Shown: positions 44,584-53,917 of the stretch, one piece after another
Position numbering within the stretch: position 1 is the stretch's first letter
Layout: each line of letters opens with the position of its first letter
Assembly: GCA_021737945.1 (NCBI GenBank)
Contig: JAIPCX010000010.1
Coordinates: 35,326 to 99,325, forward strand
Length of the DNA stretch: 64,000 nucleotides
Direction: 5' to 3'
Source: Polynucleobacter sp.
GTDB taxonomy: Bacteria; Pseudomonadota; Gammaproteobacteria; Burkholderiales; Burkholderiaceae_D
Made by a program: the position numbers and the translations under genes
The notes under the pieces: model-generated
Databases searched by the model: none
Seen by the model: the letters and a program-made list of their open reading frames with translations, nothing else
What the model was told of the DNA's origin: nothing

Positions 44584-45515
44584 GATCCTATTGTCTCCAA
44601 AAGCGCGTCCATTGATGCTTGATCGTTGATGGCATCGGTAGCGAGTTCACCGTGGATACGTTTCACCAATCCAGAAAGTACTTTGCCGGGGCCGCATTCA
44701 ATTACACGCTCAACACCTAGTGATGCCATTGTTTGTACTGTTTCTACCCAGCGCACAGGGCTGGCCGCTTGACGAACAAGCGCATCTTTAATTGCCGCTG
44801 CATCAGTCACTACGGCCACATCCACATTATTGATAAGAGGGATAGCAGGCGACGCAAATGCCACGCCTTCCAGATAGTCACGAAGACGATCTGAAGCAGG
44901 CTTCAAAAGTGAAGAATGAAATGGCGCTGAGACTGGCAAAGGCAAGGCACGTTTTGCTCCTTTAGCTTTTGCCACTTCGCACGCACGCTCAACCGCCGAT
45001 TTGTGACCCGCAATAACCACTTGCGCTGGAGCGTTAAAGTTAACTGGCTCGACTACCTCACCTTGTGAGGCCTCATTACACGCATCACGCACATCATCAT
45101 CCGACAATCCAAGAATAGCGGCCATTCCGCCCTGACCTACCGGCACAGCCTCTTGCATAGCTTGCGCGCGGAAGCGCACGAGTGGCACAGCATCGTTAAA
45201 TTGAATCACTCCGGCTGCAACCAACGCTGAATATTCACCCAGGCTATGGCCTGCAACAACGTCAGCTAACGTGCCTCCCGCAGCAATCCACGCGCGATAA
45301 AACGCGACTGCCGAAGCTAACATCACTGGTTGTGTATTCGTCGTCAGATCGAGATCCTCTTTCGGACCTTCTAAAATTAATTTACCGAGATCAAAACCTA
45401 AGGCCTGTGATGCTTCGGCAATCGTTTCAGCCACGACAGCATTACCTGCAAAACCATTTAGCATACCAATGGCCTGCGAGCCTTGACCAGGAAATACAAA
45501 CGCTATTTTTTTCAT
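44580..45515 (-). CDS. fabD: Malonyl-CoA:ACP transacylase
   Basis: 311 residues starting MKKIAFVFPGQGSQAIGM. Catalytic Ser in GHSLGEYSALVAAG and His in PVSAPFHSSLLKPA. It loads malonyl units onto ACP. ATG 45515 is chosen since the family begins directly with this motif; an in-frame start at 45569 would run through the end of fabH. Confidence 0.97.
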   Translation of the reverse strand: MKKIAFVFPGQGSQAIGMLNGFAGNAVVAETIAEASQALGFDLGKLILEGPKEDLDLTTNTQPVMLASAVAFYRAWIAAGGTLADVVAGHSLGEYSALVAAGVIQFNDAVPLVRFRAQAMQEAVPVGQGGMAAILGLSDDDVRDACNEASQGEVVEPVNFNAPAQVVIAGHKSAVERACEVAKAKGAKRALPLPVSAPFHSSLLKPASDRLRDYLEGVAFASPAIPLINNVDVAVVTDAAAIKDALVRQAASPVRWVETVQTMASLGVERVIECGPGKVLSGLVKRIHGELATDAINDQASMDALLETIGS

Positions 45516-45541
45516 AGGGTAGTGAAAATGAGAATTTTCTA

Positions 45542-46528
45542 TCAGACGCGAACTAACACAGCGCCCCAAGTAAAGCCGCCACCCACACCTTCCATCAGTA
45601 TGTGTTGGCCAGGTTGAATACGACCGTCACGCATGGCTTCATCTAAGGCCAATGGTATGGACGCCGCCGACGTATTGCCGTGACGATCAACCGTGACGAC
45701 CATTTTTTCTAGTGGCAGGCCCAATTTTTTCGCGGTGCCCTGCATGATACGAATATTCGCTTGATGCGGAATCAACCAATCAACTTGCGATGCCTGCATA
45801 CCAGCCGCATCCAGTACTTCATTAGCGACTTGCTCCAACACCGAAACAGCGAGTTTAAAAACTGCCTGACCATCCATGGTCAGAAAAGCGGTACCAGACA
45901 AAGCACCCGCAGTCACCGATCCGGGAACGCACAAAATATCGGTATGCCGACCGTCAGCATGCATACGCGTAGCAAGAATTCCTGGCTCATCAGATTGCGA
46001 CAGCACCACTGCACCCGCACCATCACCAAACAACACGCAGGTCGTGCGATCATTAAAATCAAGAATGCGTGAAAATACTTCAGCACCGATCACTAATGCA
46101 CGCTTATGCATACCGGACCGAATAAAACTATCAGCGACTGAAACCGCATAAACAAAACCACTGCACACCGCTTGTATATCCATCGCAGCACAGTGATTCG
46201 TAATGCCAAGTTTGCGTTGTACAACGCATGCCGTGCTTGGAAAACCACCGAGATAATCGGGGGTTGATGTTGCCAGAATAATGAGATCGATATCGTCTGG
46301 CTGCAAACCCGCCATCTCGATAGCGCGTTGTGCAGCTTCGGTAGCAAGGTCGCTGGCCATCACACCCGGATCAGCGAAGTGTCGTGAAGATATGCCGCTG
46401 CGCGAAACTATCCATTCGTCGGATGTTTCTAGCCCTCGCTCAGCTAACATTTTTGCGAGATCCGAATTGCTGAGTTTACGCGGAGGTAAGCTGCTTCCGG
46501 TACCGACAATTTTTGTATACATAGTCAT
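45542..46528 (-). CDS. fabH: Beta-ketoacyl-ACP synthase III
   Basis: 328 residues. Catalytic Cys in [17 protein letters not shown], His in PHQANIRIM and Asn in [18 protein letters not shown]. Starts fatty acid synthesis by joining acetyl-CoA and malonyl-ACP. The first ATG overlaps the plsX stop (ATGA); the ATG two codons later is an equal alternative. Confidence 0.97.
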   Translation of the reverse strand: MTMYTKIVGTGSSLPPRKLSNSDLAKMLAERGLETSDEWIVSRSGISSRHFADPGVMASDLATEAAQRAIEMAGLQPDDIDLIILATSTPDYLGGFPSTACVVQRKLGITNHCAAMDIQAVCSGFVYAVSVADSFIRSGMHKRALVIGAEVFSRILDFNDRTTCVLFGDGAGAVVLSQSDEPGILATRMHADGRHTDILCVPGSVTAGALSGTAFLTMDGQAVFKLAVSVLEQVANEVLDAAGMQASQVDWLIPHQANIRIMQGTAKKLGLPLEKMVVTVDRHGNTSAASIPLALDEAMRDGRIQPGQHILMEGVGGGFTWGAVLVRV

Positions 46529-47586
46529 GCTATTTTTTGCTCAGCGTCGGCGTGATCAACTGCCTGGGGCATCAGATCGGCCATCAAAGTTTCTATGCGC
46601 GACAACACATCATGGCGTGCTGCTTCAAATGCGCGTCGGATTGCCCATTCAAAGCCATCGGCTTTTTCGCCACCATGACTCTTGAAAACCAAACCACGTA
46701 AACCTAACAAGCTGGCGCCATTGTAACGGGATGGGTTTAGTCGCTGCGAAATTCGCTTGAGTGCACTTCGAGCGATCAACGCACCCAACATATCCAACCA
46801 ACCTTTGCGCAGCTCACTCACCAACACACCTTTAATTAACCGACCCAAACCTTCAACGGCTTTCAAGGTAACGTTACCTACAAATCCATCACACACCACA
46901 ATATCGGTAGTACCTTCGAAGATGTCGTTACCTTCGACGTTACCGTAAAAATTAATCAAGCCTTTTGCATGATCGGCGCGCAGCAACTCAGCGGTTTGTT
47001 TCACCAGCTCGTTACCCTTAATATCTTCAGCACCCACATTCAGCAAACCCACCGTCGGACGCTCATGTCCTTCAACGGCAGAAACGAGCGCTGAGCCCAT
47101 CAACGCAAATTGATGCAAATGATGCGGCTCACAATCAACATTCGCGCCTAAATCAAGTACGTAAGTCGGGCCATCTTTTTGATTCGGGAGAATGGTACAA
47201 ATCGCGGGCCGCTCAACCCCCGGCATGGTTTTTAATAGATAGCGAGAGACAGCCATGAGAGCGCCGGTATTGCCGGCAGAAACACAGGCTTGTGCGTGAC
47301 CGTCCTTAACCTGAGTAATTGCGACCCGCATAGACGAATCTTTTTTACGGCGCAAAGCGGTTTCCAAGGGATCGTCCATTTCGACGACCTCACTGGCATT
47401 GACTACAGTTATTCGTGGGTTACAAGCAGCGCCCAGCTTGTTCAGCTCTAACTGAATAGGCGCTTCCCGTCCGACCAAAATAAGATTGACAGAGGGCTCA
47501 CTTTTTAAAAAAGCGAGGGAGGCAGGAACGGTGACAGAAGGACCGTGATCACCACCCATGCAATCAATAGCAAGTGTGATGGTCAT
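46525..47586 (-). CDS. plsX: Phosphate acyltransferase PlsX
   Basis: 353 residues. Opens [20 protein letters not shown], then [39 protein letters not shown] and the ligand loop [15 protein letters not shown]. Forms acyl-phosphate from acyl-ACP for membrane lipid synthesis. It lies downstream of rpmF with a 138-base gap and is coupled to fabH. Confidence 0.96.
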   Translation of the reverse strand: MTITLAIDCMGGDHGPSVTVPASLAFLKSEPSVNLILVGREAPIQLELNKLGAACNPRITVVNASEVVEMDDPLETALRRKKDSSMRVAITQVKDGHAQACVSAGNTGALMAVSRYLLKTMPGVERPAICTILPNQKDGPTYVLDLGANVDCEPHHLHQFALMGSALVSAVEGHERPTVGLLNVGAEDIKGNELVKQTAELLRADHAKGLINFYGNVEGNDIFEGTTDIVVCDGFVGNVTLKAVEGLGRLIKGVLVSELRKGWLDMLGALIARSALKRISQRLNPSRYNGASLLGLRGLVFKSHGGEKADGFEWAIRRAFEAARHDVLSRIETLMADLMPQAVDHADAEQKIA

Positions 47587-47724
47587 GTCAGCGGCAGAAG
47601 TTGCCGGACCGACAGTAGGCCGAGATCATTCATGCGATGTCACGACGGGTGTGGGAACTCTGGATACAAAAACGGCGCTAAGCAGTCGAAGACTGTTCAC
47701 GCCGTAGTTGCTACGTCCAGAAAA

Positions 47725-47907
47725 TTATTCGTCGTTTTTGGTCTTGAGGACCTTGCGACCACGATAAAAGCCGTTAGGGCTAATGTGATGACGCAAATGT
47801 GTCTCACCTGTCGTTGACTCAACAGCCAATGCAGCAGGTGTTAAAAAATCATGCGAACGGTGCATGCCGCGCTTGGACGGGGTTTTCTTGTTTTGTTGAA
47901 CAGCCAT
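47725..47907 (-). CDS. rpmF: 50S ribosomal protein L32
   Basis: 60 residues: [20 protein letters not shown] and the basic C-terminal [13 protein letters not shown] precedes the ATG by six bases. The usual zinc-binding cysteines of some L32 forms are absent, which is the Cys-minus type known in many proteobacteria. Lies between yceD and plsX, the conserved bacterial order. Confidence 0.97.
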   Translation of the reverse strand: MAVQQNKKTPSKRGMHRSHDFLTPAALAVESTTGETHLRHHISPNGFYRGRKVLKTKNDE

Positions 47908-48056
47908 GTCGTACTCCTAAACCAGACAATCTGAAAGTTTAACATACAGAGCAGCATTAACAAAAGTGATTAACTAATAAATTAGACAACTTCGATCACT
48001 CTGGCGCCTATTGGGCAGGCCGGCCAATCAAAAAAGCCGCCCTCCTGCTACTTCAG

Positions 48057-48545
48057 TCACTTTAATTTTTTCAAAATAGCAAAAGGTGATTCTAATTTAC
48101 TATCAACTACCACCTCAGAACCTTCAGGGCAAACCTCATGCCGCGGTGATAAAGGCAACGACAACAAAGCCTCATCTTCCACCAACGCCAACAAATCCAT
48201 CGCTGTTGAGGCAACAATGACGTCGATACTCTCGTCATCCAGCCTTTCTTCGGTGGCCTCTGCTTGCGCCTCGTCCGTCACTAACACCAGACGACTTTTG
48301 GCATTAATCTGTTGAGTAAAAGGAATCAGGCAGCGCTGACAAACTAAGCGAACTTCTCCTTTAACCGTCAGGGACAGTTGCGGCAAGCCTTCAGAATGAC
48401 GCCCACCTTGAAACGCCCAACTCAACTCACCACTCGCGTCATGCACGTCAGCTCGTAGCCTGACGAATTCGGCGACGGGAGTCGTGCCAGAAGCCTGTTC
48501 GGCCAATCGACAAAATTCAAGACTGTTAACGGTGGTAGCACTCAT
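48057..48545 (-). CDS. yceD: YceD family protein (DUF177)
   Basis: 162 residues with the DUF177 motif LVCQRCLIPFTQQI (paired cysteines) and a Cys near the end (RHEVCPEGSEVV). The family is linked to 23S rRNA maturation in plants and bacteria, and is nearly always upstream of rpmF, as here. Divergent from maf across a 123-base promoter region. Confidence 0.93.
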   Translation of the reverse strand: MSATTVNSLEFCRLAEQASGTTPVAEFVRLRADVHDASGELSWAFQGGRHSEGLPQLSLTVKGEVRLVCQRCLIPFTQQINAKSRLVLVTDEAQAEATEERLDDESIDVIVASTAMDLLALVEDEALLSLPLSPRHEVCPEGSEVVVDSKLESPFAILKKLK

Positions 48546-48668
48546 ACGCCAGTAGAATTCGGAAAACCCGCTATGATAACAGGGTTTACTTTCAGCTTTA
48601 CGATGCGACTCCTCCTTACCTTGTAGGTAAATGAGCGCTCAACTTTACTCAGCCCACCCTGTCGATTC

Positions 48669-49277
48669 ATGTCACCCTCACTCGTTCCGCGCTTAATTCT
48701 CGCTTCAGGCTCGGCCTATCGCAAAGAACTGCTATCTCGCCTTCAGTTGCCATTCGAGGTTATGTCGCCGGACATTGATGAATCGCCGCTCGACAATGAA
48801 AAGCCTGCCGAAACGGCGCTCAGGCTAGCCGAAGCTAAGGCCAAAGCCATCGCTAAACTGGTAGATTCTTCGTTGATTATTGGGTCAGATCAGGTTGCCA
48901 CCTTAGACCACGAACAAATAGGAAAACCCGGCGACCATGCACGCGCATTGGCGCAACTGAAAAAAATGCGTGGGCGTGAGGTGATTTTTCATACGGCGCT
49001 GTGTCTGCTAGACAATCGCACAGCAAGTACAGCACCTTTGCAGATAGAGTCAGTCGCCACCACCGTTACATTCAGAGATTTACCCGACGCAGAGCTTGAC
49101 GCCTATCTACAGATTGAAAAACCCTATGATTGTGCAGGCAGCGCAAAAAATGAAGGTCTAGGTATTGCACTGATTGATCACATTCGAAGCGACGATCCGA
49201 CCGCACTCACCGGCTTGCCTTTGATTGCATTAACACGCATGCTGCGCGCAGCCGGCGTGCGCTTGTTTACTTTATAG
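48669..49277 (+). CDS. maf: Maf-family nucleotide pyrophosphatase (YceF type)
   Basis: 202 residues: LILASGSAYRKELLSRLQLPF at the start, SPDIDESPL, and IIGSDQVATL with the catalytic Asp. The combination with an R after AY and the position beside yceD-rpmF fits the YceF subgroup, which hydrolyses 7-methyl-GTP. It precedes a methyltransferase gene by four bases. Confidence 0.93.
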   Translation: MSPSLVPRLILASGSAYRKELLSRLQLPFEVMSPDIDESPLDNEKPAETALRLAEAKAKAIAKLVDSSLIIGSDQVATLDHEQIGKPGDHARALAQLKKMRGREVIFHTALCLLDNRTASTAPLQIESVATTVTFRDLPDAELDAYLQIEKPYDCAGSAKNEGLGIALIDHIRSDDPTALTGLPLIALTRMLRAAGVRLFTL

Positions 49278-49281
49278 ATCA

Positions 49282-50016
49282 ATGAACGGCACTCTCTATC
49301 TCATCCCTAATTCTTTAGGTCCAGGTGCGCTCGATGAAGTGCTGCCTGCCTCTGTGCGTGAAACCACTGCTCAGTTAGATTACTTCATCGCTGAAAACGC
49401 TAAGACAGCGCGCGCATTTCTCAAGTTGGTATCGACCACTCATCCGCTGGGAAAGCCATTACAGGAAATTGAAATCTGTGAATTGAATATCAACACCGCA
49501 GCGTCTGAATTGCCTTCGTTACTAGCACCTTTGCTAGCAGGTAGAAATGCAGGATTAGTTTCGGAAGCCGGCGTTCCCGCTGTAGCGGATCCGGGTGCAG
49601 ATTTAGTTAGGTTGGCACATCAAAAAAACATCCCTGTAAAACCACTAGTTGGCCCTTCATCCATACTGCTGGCACTGATGGCCAGCGGTTTAAATGGACA
49701 GAGCTTTGCATTTCAAGGGTATCTACCGACTGATTCCGGGCAACGAGCGAATCGCTTACGTCAGCTTGAACAACGTTCGCGCCAAGAAAAACAAACACAG
49801 ATTTTTATTGAAACACCGTATCGCAATGAGGTGATGCTGGAAGCTATTGCAAATCATTGCACTAGTTCGACACTAGTCACGGTGGCGACTGATCTGACGC
49901 TGGAGACTGAAATGGTGCGTACTCAGTCTGCACAGGTGTGGAAAAATGAAATTACCGCCGGACGATTTCCTGATTTCAAAAAAAAACCGACGGTATTTTT
50001 ACTGCTAGCGATTTAA
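49282..50016 (+). CDS. RsmI-like SAM-dependent methyltransferase
   Basis: 244 residues of the tetrapyrrole methylase fold, related to rRNA methyltransferase RsmI but divergent: NGTLYLIPNSLGPG at the start, GLVSEAGVPAVADPGADLVRLAH, VGPSSILLALMASGLNGQSFAFQGYLP, IFIETPYRN. This paralog stands next to maf in many betaproteobacteria. Its RNA or metabolite target is unknown. Confidence 0.87.
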   Translation: MNGTLYLIPNSLGPGALDEVLPASVRETTAQLDYFIAENAKTARAFLKLVSTTHPLGKPLQEIEICELNINTAASELPSLLAPLLAGRNAGLVSEAGVPAVADPGADLVRLAHQKNIPVKPLVGPSSILLALMASGLNGQSFAFQGYLPTDSGQRANRLRQLEQRSRQEKQTQIFIETPYRNEVMLEAIANHCTSSTLVTVATDLTLETEMVRTQSAQVWKNEITAGRFPDFKKKPTVFLLLAI

Positions 50017-50054
50017 CGCAGAGTTCACGAACTCAATAATGCTTCAACATTAGT

Positions 50055-51113
50055 TTAACGCGGCTTCAGCCACTCATTACCAAGCGCACGCGCTGCACCC
50101 TCACCCACGGCTGCACCAAATTTTTTCAACACGCGATCAGACAGCCCTTCACGTACCGTGTAATCAATCACATCCTCAGCTTTGAGCACATCGCGCGCAA
50201 CGCTATCGACTGTACCCAAGCCATCGGCCAAACCGAGTGTGATCGCATGGCTACCCGTCCAGAACAGACCGGAGAAAATCTCTGGATTTTCCTTCAAGCG
50301 TTTACCCCGACCTGCGCGAACCGCATCGATGAACTGTTCATGTATTTCTTTGAGCATCGCTTGGGTGAATTCTTTGTGTTTCGGACTGTAAGGCGAGAAA
50401 GGATCCATTAACGCTTTATTTTCACCGGCAGTCATCAAGCGACGCTCAATGCCTAATTTATCCATCAAGCCGGTAAATCCAAAGCTACTCATCAACACAC
50501 CTATCGAACCTACTATGCTGGCCTGACTCACGTAAATTCTATCGGCAGCAGCAGCAATGTAATAGCAACCGGAAGCGCACATGTCTTCAACAACCACATA
50601 CACGGGTTTGTTCGGATGTAGTTTGCGCAGTCGATTAATTTCGTCATTCACGATCGCTGATTGAACCGGACTTCCGCCAGGGCTGTTCATCTTCAAAATC
50701 AAGCCCACCGAAGCGACATCACTGAACGCATCATTTAAGGCTGGCAAAATCGAACTCACGGACCCTGTGCTGCTGCCCGCATCAATCTCGCCGTCGATCT
50801 CAATCAAGGCGGTGTGACGCGAGTTCACTTGTTTGGTCGATCCTTTGAGATCAAAGGCCGTCCACAAGGCAATGAGTGCCAATATCAGCGCCGAGAAACG
50901 AAAGAATACGCGCCAGCGACGATTCATGCGCTGATCTTCTAGTAATTCAAAGGCAAGTTTTTCTAGCAGCACATACGGTGGCCCAGCCGGTTCGGCGGCC
51001 TTCGTTGTAGTTGCTGATTCACTTGCTGATTCTTGTGAAGATTTTGGCGTTGATTCTGGCGCTGGTGTTGGCGCAGCAGATTCAGGTTCTTGACCAGGGG
51101 TGTTCTCGTTCAT
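50055..51113 (-). CDS. sppA: S49-family signal peptide peptidase
   Basis: 352 residues. Ser/Pro-rich cytoplasmic N-terminus, one membrane helix (FFRFSALILALIALWTAF at about 68-85), then ClpP-like fold. Catalytic Ser in DMCASGCYYIAAAAD and Lys in RRLMTAGENKALMDPF. Single-domain length suits the SppA/SohB short form. It degrades cleaved signal peptides in the membrane. First residues PTPAPESTPKSSQESASES make a low-complexity leader. Confidence 0.92.
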   Translation of the reverse strand: MNENTPGQEPESAAPTPAPESTPKSSQESASESATTTKAAEPAGPPYVLLEKLAFELLEDQRMNRRWRVFFRFSALILALIALWTAFDLKGSTKQVNSRHTALIEIDGEIDAGSSTGSVSSILPALNDAFSDVASVGLILKMNSPGGSPVQSAIVNDEINRLRKLHPNKPVYVVVEDMCASGCYYIAAAADRIYVSQASIVGSIGVLMSSFGFTGLMDKLGIERRLMTAGENKALMDPFSPYSPKHKEFTQAMLKEIHEQFIDAVRAGRGKRLKENPEIFSGLFWTGSHAITLGLADGLGTVDSVARDVLKAEDVIDYTVREGLSDRVLKKFGAAVGEGAARALGNEWLKPR

Positions 51114-51146
51114 TGGAAAAATTCCTGTAGGCGTTAATACGTAAGT

Positions 51147-51515
51147 TCAGGCTCGGGCCGGACGCACGTAGTCGTCGGGTTCCCAAAAAATTTTCTTCTC
51201 GCGCTCAATAACGTTGATCGCATGCAAACGACCACCGCGACACGGACCGCCCGCACACTGTCCAGTATCAGGTTCGTACAAAGCACCATGGGTCGCACAC
51301 ATTAAATACAAACCACTGGATTCAAAAAATTCACCCTCAGTCCAGTCGAGCTCCATGGGCAAATGCGCACATCGATTTAAATAGGCACGCGGCTCTTGAC
51401 CATAGCGAACGACAAACGCCGTTAAATCATCACCAGCGACCGTGACTGGAAAGCGTATACCTTTGCCACCTTCGTCCAGTGACTCGGAATCGCAAATATA
51501 GATCGCTTCGCTCAT
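51147..51515 (-). CDS. Rieske [2Fe-2S] protein
   Basis: 122 residues. Cluster ligands C-x-H in CAHLPMELDW and C-x2-H in CATHGALYEPD; further GQCAGGPCRGG loop. It is of the small ferredoxin-like type (no membrane anchor). Gene order HAD phosphatase, Rieske, sppA on the minus strand is common in Burkholderiales; electron partner unknown. Confidence 0.92.
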   Translation of the reverse strand: MSEAIYICDSESLDEGGKGIRFPVTVAGDDLTAFVVRYGQEPRAYLNRCAHLPMELDWTEGEFFESSGLYLMCATHGALYEPDTGQCAGGPCRGGRLHAINVIEREKKIFWEPDDYVRPARA

Positions 51516-51538
51516 TTGAAATGTATCAGCTCAAAAAA

Positions 51539-52198
51539 TTAGGCATGTTCATTTAACCATGCATGCAATTCAGGTACCGAGTTCGCACCAAATAACGGTG
51601 ACATCGCTTCCAGTTCATGGCGTGGATGCGCGCCATAATGAACGCCAATCCCCGCCGCCCCCGCATTACCAGCCATCAGCAAATCATGCGTGGTATCGCC
51701 GATCATGACTGTGCGACGCATATCTTGGCCCAGTTCACGAGTAATTTCTTGCAGCATCGCGGGATGTGGCTTGGAAAATGTCTCATCGGCACACCGAGTG
51801 GAATCAAATACCGACATCAAACCCACGGTACTCAGCGCACGACTTAATCCCACTCTGCTCTTACCCGTTGCCACTGCCAAAAAATAGCCTTGGCTGGCAA
51901 GATCATCCAGCATTTCTCTGACACCGTCGAACAAGGTCAGGGTTTGGTCTTGTGCCAAATAATGGTAGCGATAGCGTTCTACCATCCGCGGGTAGGATTT
52001 AGGGTCTAAGCCGGGCAACACGGACTGCATAGCATCCTGCAAACCCAGTCCGATAACGTGTGATGCAGCACGATCATCTGGCACCGGCAAGCCTAAATCA
52101 CGCGCTGCTGCCTGCATACTCGCCACAATCGTGGCGGTGCTGTCCATCAAGGTACCATCCCAATCGAACACGATTAGGTCAAATTGTTTTCTGGCCAT
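51539..52198 (-). CDS. HAD-family phosphatase (phosphoglycolate phosphatase-like)
   Basis: 219 residues. HAD motif I DWDGTLMDST with nucleophile Asp, motif II VATGKSRVG, motif III lysine in SKPHPAML and motif IV MIGDTTHDLLMAGNAG. Closest by look to Gph-type phosphatases. Located between rluC and the Rieske gene; could serve in removal of 2-phosphoglycolate or a related metabolite. Confidence 0.9.
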   Translation of the reverse strand: MARKQFDLIVFDWDGTLMDSTATIVASMQAAARDLGLPVPDDRAASHVIGLGLQDAMQSVLPGLDPKSYPRMVERYRYHYLAQDQTLTLFDGVREMLDDLASQGYFLAVATGKSRVGLSRALSTVGLMSVFDSTRCADETFSKPHPAMLQEITRELGQDMRRTVMIGDTTHDLLMAGNAGAAGIGVHYGAHPRHELEAMSPLFGANSVPELHAWLNEHA

Positions 52199-52260
52199 TA
52201 GCCTAACTCTTTTCTAAACGCGTTATCCATCACGCAGGGTTATATTTTTTTATTGAATAC

Positions 52261-53262
52261 TTAATCATTGGTCAGGCTATCTAAAAAGCGCTGGCAATCC
52301 GGCGCTAACGAAGATTCAATGCTGAGTTCCGAGCCGGTTGCTGGATGCTGAAACCGCAATGTCCATGCATGCAAAAACATGCGCTTCAAGGCGCCTCTTC
52401 CCGCTGCCGCCTTATGTAATTGGCGATTGAATGCAAAGTCACCGTATTTTTCATCGCCGACTATTGGAAACCCCGACGACGCTAAGTGCACACGAATTTG
52501 ATGCGTCCTACCCGTCTTCAACTCAGCTTCCAACAAAACAAACTCACCGTATTTTCGCAATAAATTGAATACCGTGTGCGAAGCCTGTCCATCGGATTGA
52601 ACACGCACTCGGCGCTCGCCTTCAGGCGTAGTGTATTTAAATAGAGGCAGCTTAATATGCTGACGCCGATGCATCCACTGCCCGTGAACCAGCGCCAGAT
52701 AGCGCTTATCAATCAGTCCCTCACGGATTTGCTCGTGCAGCGCAGTCAAGGCGCTGCGCTTTTTCGCCAGCATCAAAATGCCCGAGGTTTCACGATCCAG
52801 TCTGTGCACCAATTCTAAAAATTTGGCTTGCGGCCTGGCCGCCCTGAGTTGCTCAATAACCCCGTGACTGATGCCCGAACCCCCATGCACTGCCACGCCC
52901 GCAGGCTTATCGATGATCAGCAAATGCTCATCTTCGAACAGGATGGCAAATTCCATGGCGGGAACATGGGTATGCTCACGCTCAGCCATTCGCATCGGCG
53001 GTACACGCACCATATCGCCCTCGACCAGCCGATAAGTTGCATCTATGCGCCCCTTGTTTACCCTGACCTGACCGGAGCGCAGCACTTGATAGACGTGACT
53101 TTTAGGAACACCCTTGCAGATTCGTAGCAAAAAGTTATCAATTCTCTGCCCAGCTTGTTCTGAGTCAATCGTCAGCCATTGAACAGCGGGTCGGTTTGAT
53201 GATTCGGCAAGATCAGCGCGAGACCTCGTGTCATTTTCGGAAAGCCTCGCTAAGTCATTCAT
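52261..53262 (-). CDS. rluC: 23S rRNA pseudouridine synthase RluC
   Basis: 333 residues. S4-type RNA-binding domain at the N-terminus (QRIDNFLLRICKGVPKSHVYQVLRSGQVRVNK), then catalytic HRLDRETSGILMLAKK with the conserved Asp and later TGRTHQIRVHL. It converts uridines near the peptidyl transferase centre (955, 2504, 2580 in E. coli). Divergent from rne, the usual order. Confidence 0.95.
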   Translation of the reverse strand: MNDLARLSENDTRSRADLAESSNRPAVQWLTIDSEQAGQRIDNFLLRICKGVPKSHVYQVLRSGQVRVNKGRIDATYRLVEGDMVRVPPMRMAEREHTHVPAMEFAILFEDEHLLIIDKPAGVAVHGGSGISHGVIEQLRAARPQAKFLELVHRLDRETSGILMLAKKRSALTALHEQIREGLIDKRYLALVHGQWMHRRQHIKLPLFKYTTPEGERRVRVQSDGQASHTVFNLLRKYGEFVLLEAELKTGRTHQIRVHLASSGFPIVGDEKYGDFAFNRQLHKAAAGRGALKRMFLHAWTLRFQHPATGSELSIESSLAPDCQRFLDSLTND

Positions 53263-53917
53263 TTTGAATATATAATCCGCAAAGCGATGTAAATCGCTGG
53301 GTGTGTAACATTAAAGAACGCATTCTACACAGGGGCATGTCTATCGGCCCCGTCTGTTTCGAGGTTCTTACACAATGAGCGCAGGGCTCGCTGATAATGC
53401 GATCCCATGTAACTGGCGGCATTCTGTGATCCTCCCAGAGAATTCGATAGAAAAGCTGTGCATGCAGGTTTTTTTGCGTTGTCAGGGTCGCACCGAAGTT
53501 GCGATCGGACCGGACGCAAAATCACCGGAAGCATTAGCCAGGAAAGTAAGGATTAGTCTGGCAAGCCATTTCTCAACACGAAGGCTTGCTGGCAGATGCA
53601 ACTGAATTTATTTGCTGATTGTGACGATAATGAGATTCCAACCAACGCTGGTTGAACAACGCCTTCACACCAATAACAAGCCGCCAATCGGGGCTGGTTT
53701 GTTGCTGCGTGATAGCGTGATCTTTTTTCGTACGTAGCAAAACCTCAGTTTCATCCACGCCTAGTGCGACGAACATCAAATGCTCGGTCTGCACTTAACG
53801 GCACTATCCCTCTCCCAGCTTCTGCTCCCACGCGTGCATCCAATGATTTTTCCGAGCTAACTGACGTTTAGTCAGCTAGCCGGGCATGGGCCTATCAGGG
53901 CCACGGAGCCATACATA
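53263..53917. promoter_or_regulatory. rluC-rne intergenic region and long rne leader
   Basis: 655 bases without a convincing gene. TATAAT-like sequence lies near 53270. Immediately before rne are two hairpins, CTGAC/GTCAG (about 53859-53876) and GGGCC/GGCCC-type (53887-53902), then GGAG and the ATG. A long structured leader fits RNase E autoregulation, as in E. coli. Open frames of 60-78 residues here on both strands are not recognised. Confidence 0.55.

Noticed and set aside
45516..45569. Longer FabD from an upstream start
   Set aside because: The extra residues overlap the end of fabH and lack similarity to FabD, whose proteins start at the K-I-A-F-V-F-P-G-Q-G motif.
53573..53794. 73-residue minus-strand frame inside the rne leader
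   Set aside because: Not recognised, no good ribosome site, and it lies in a likely regulatory leader; treated as chance.
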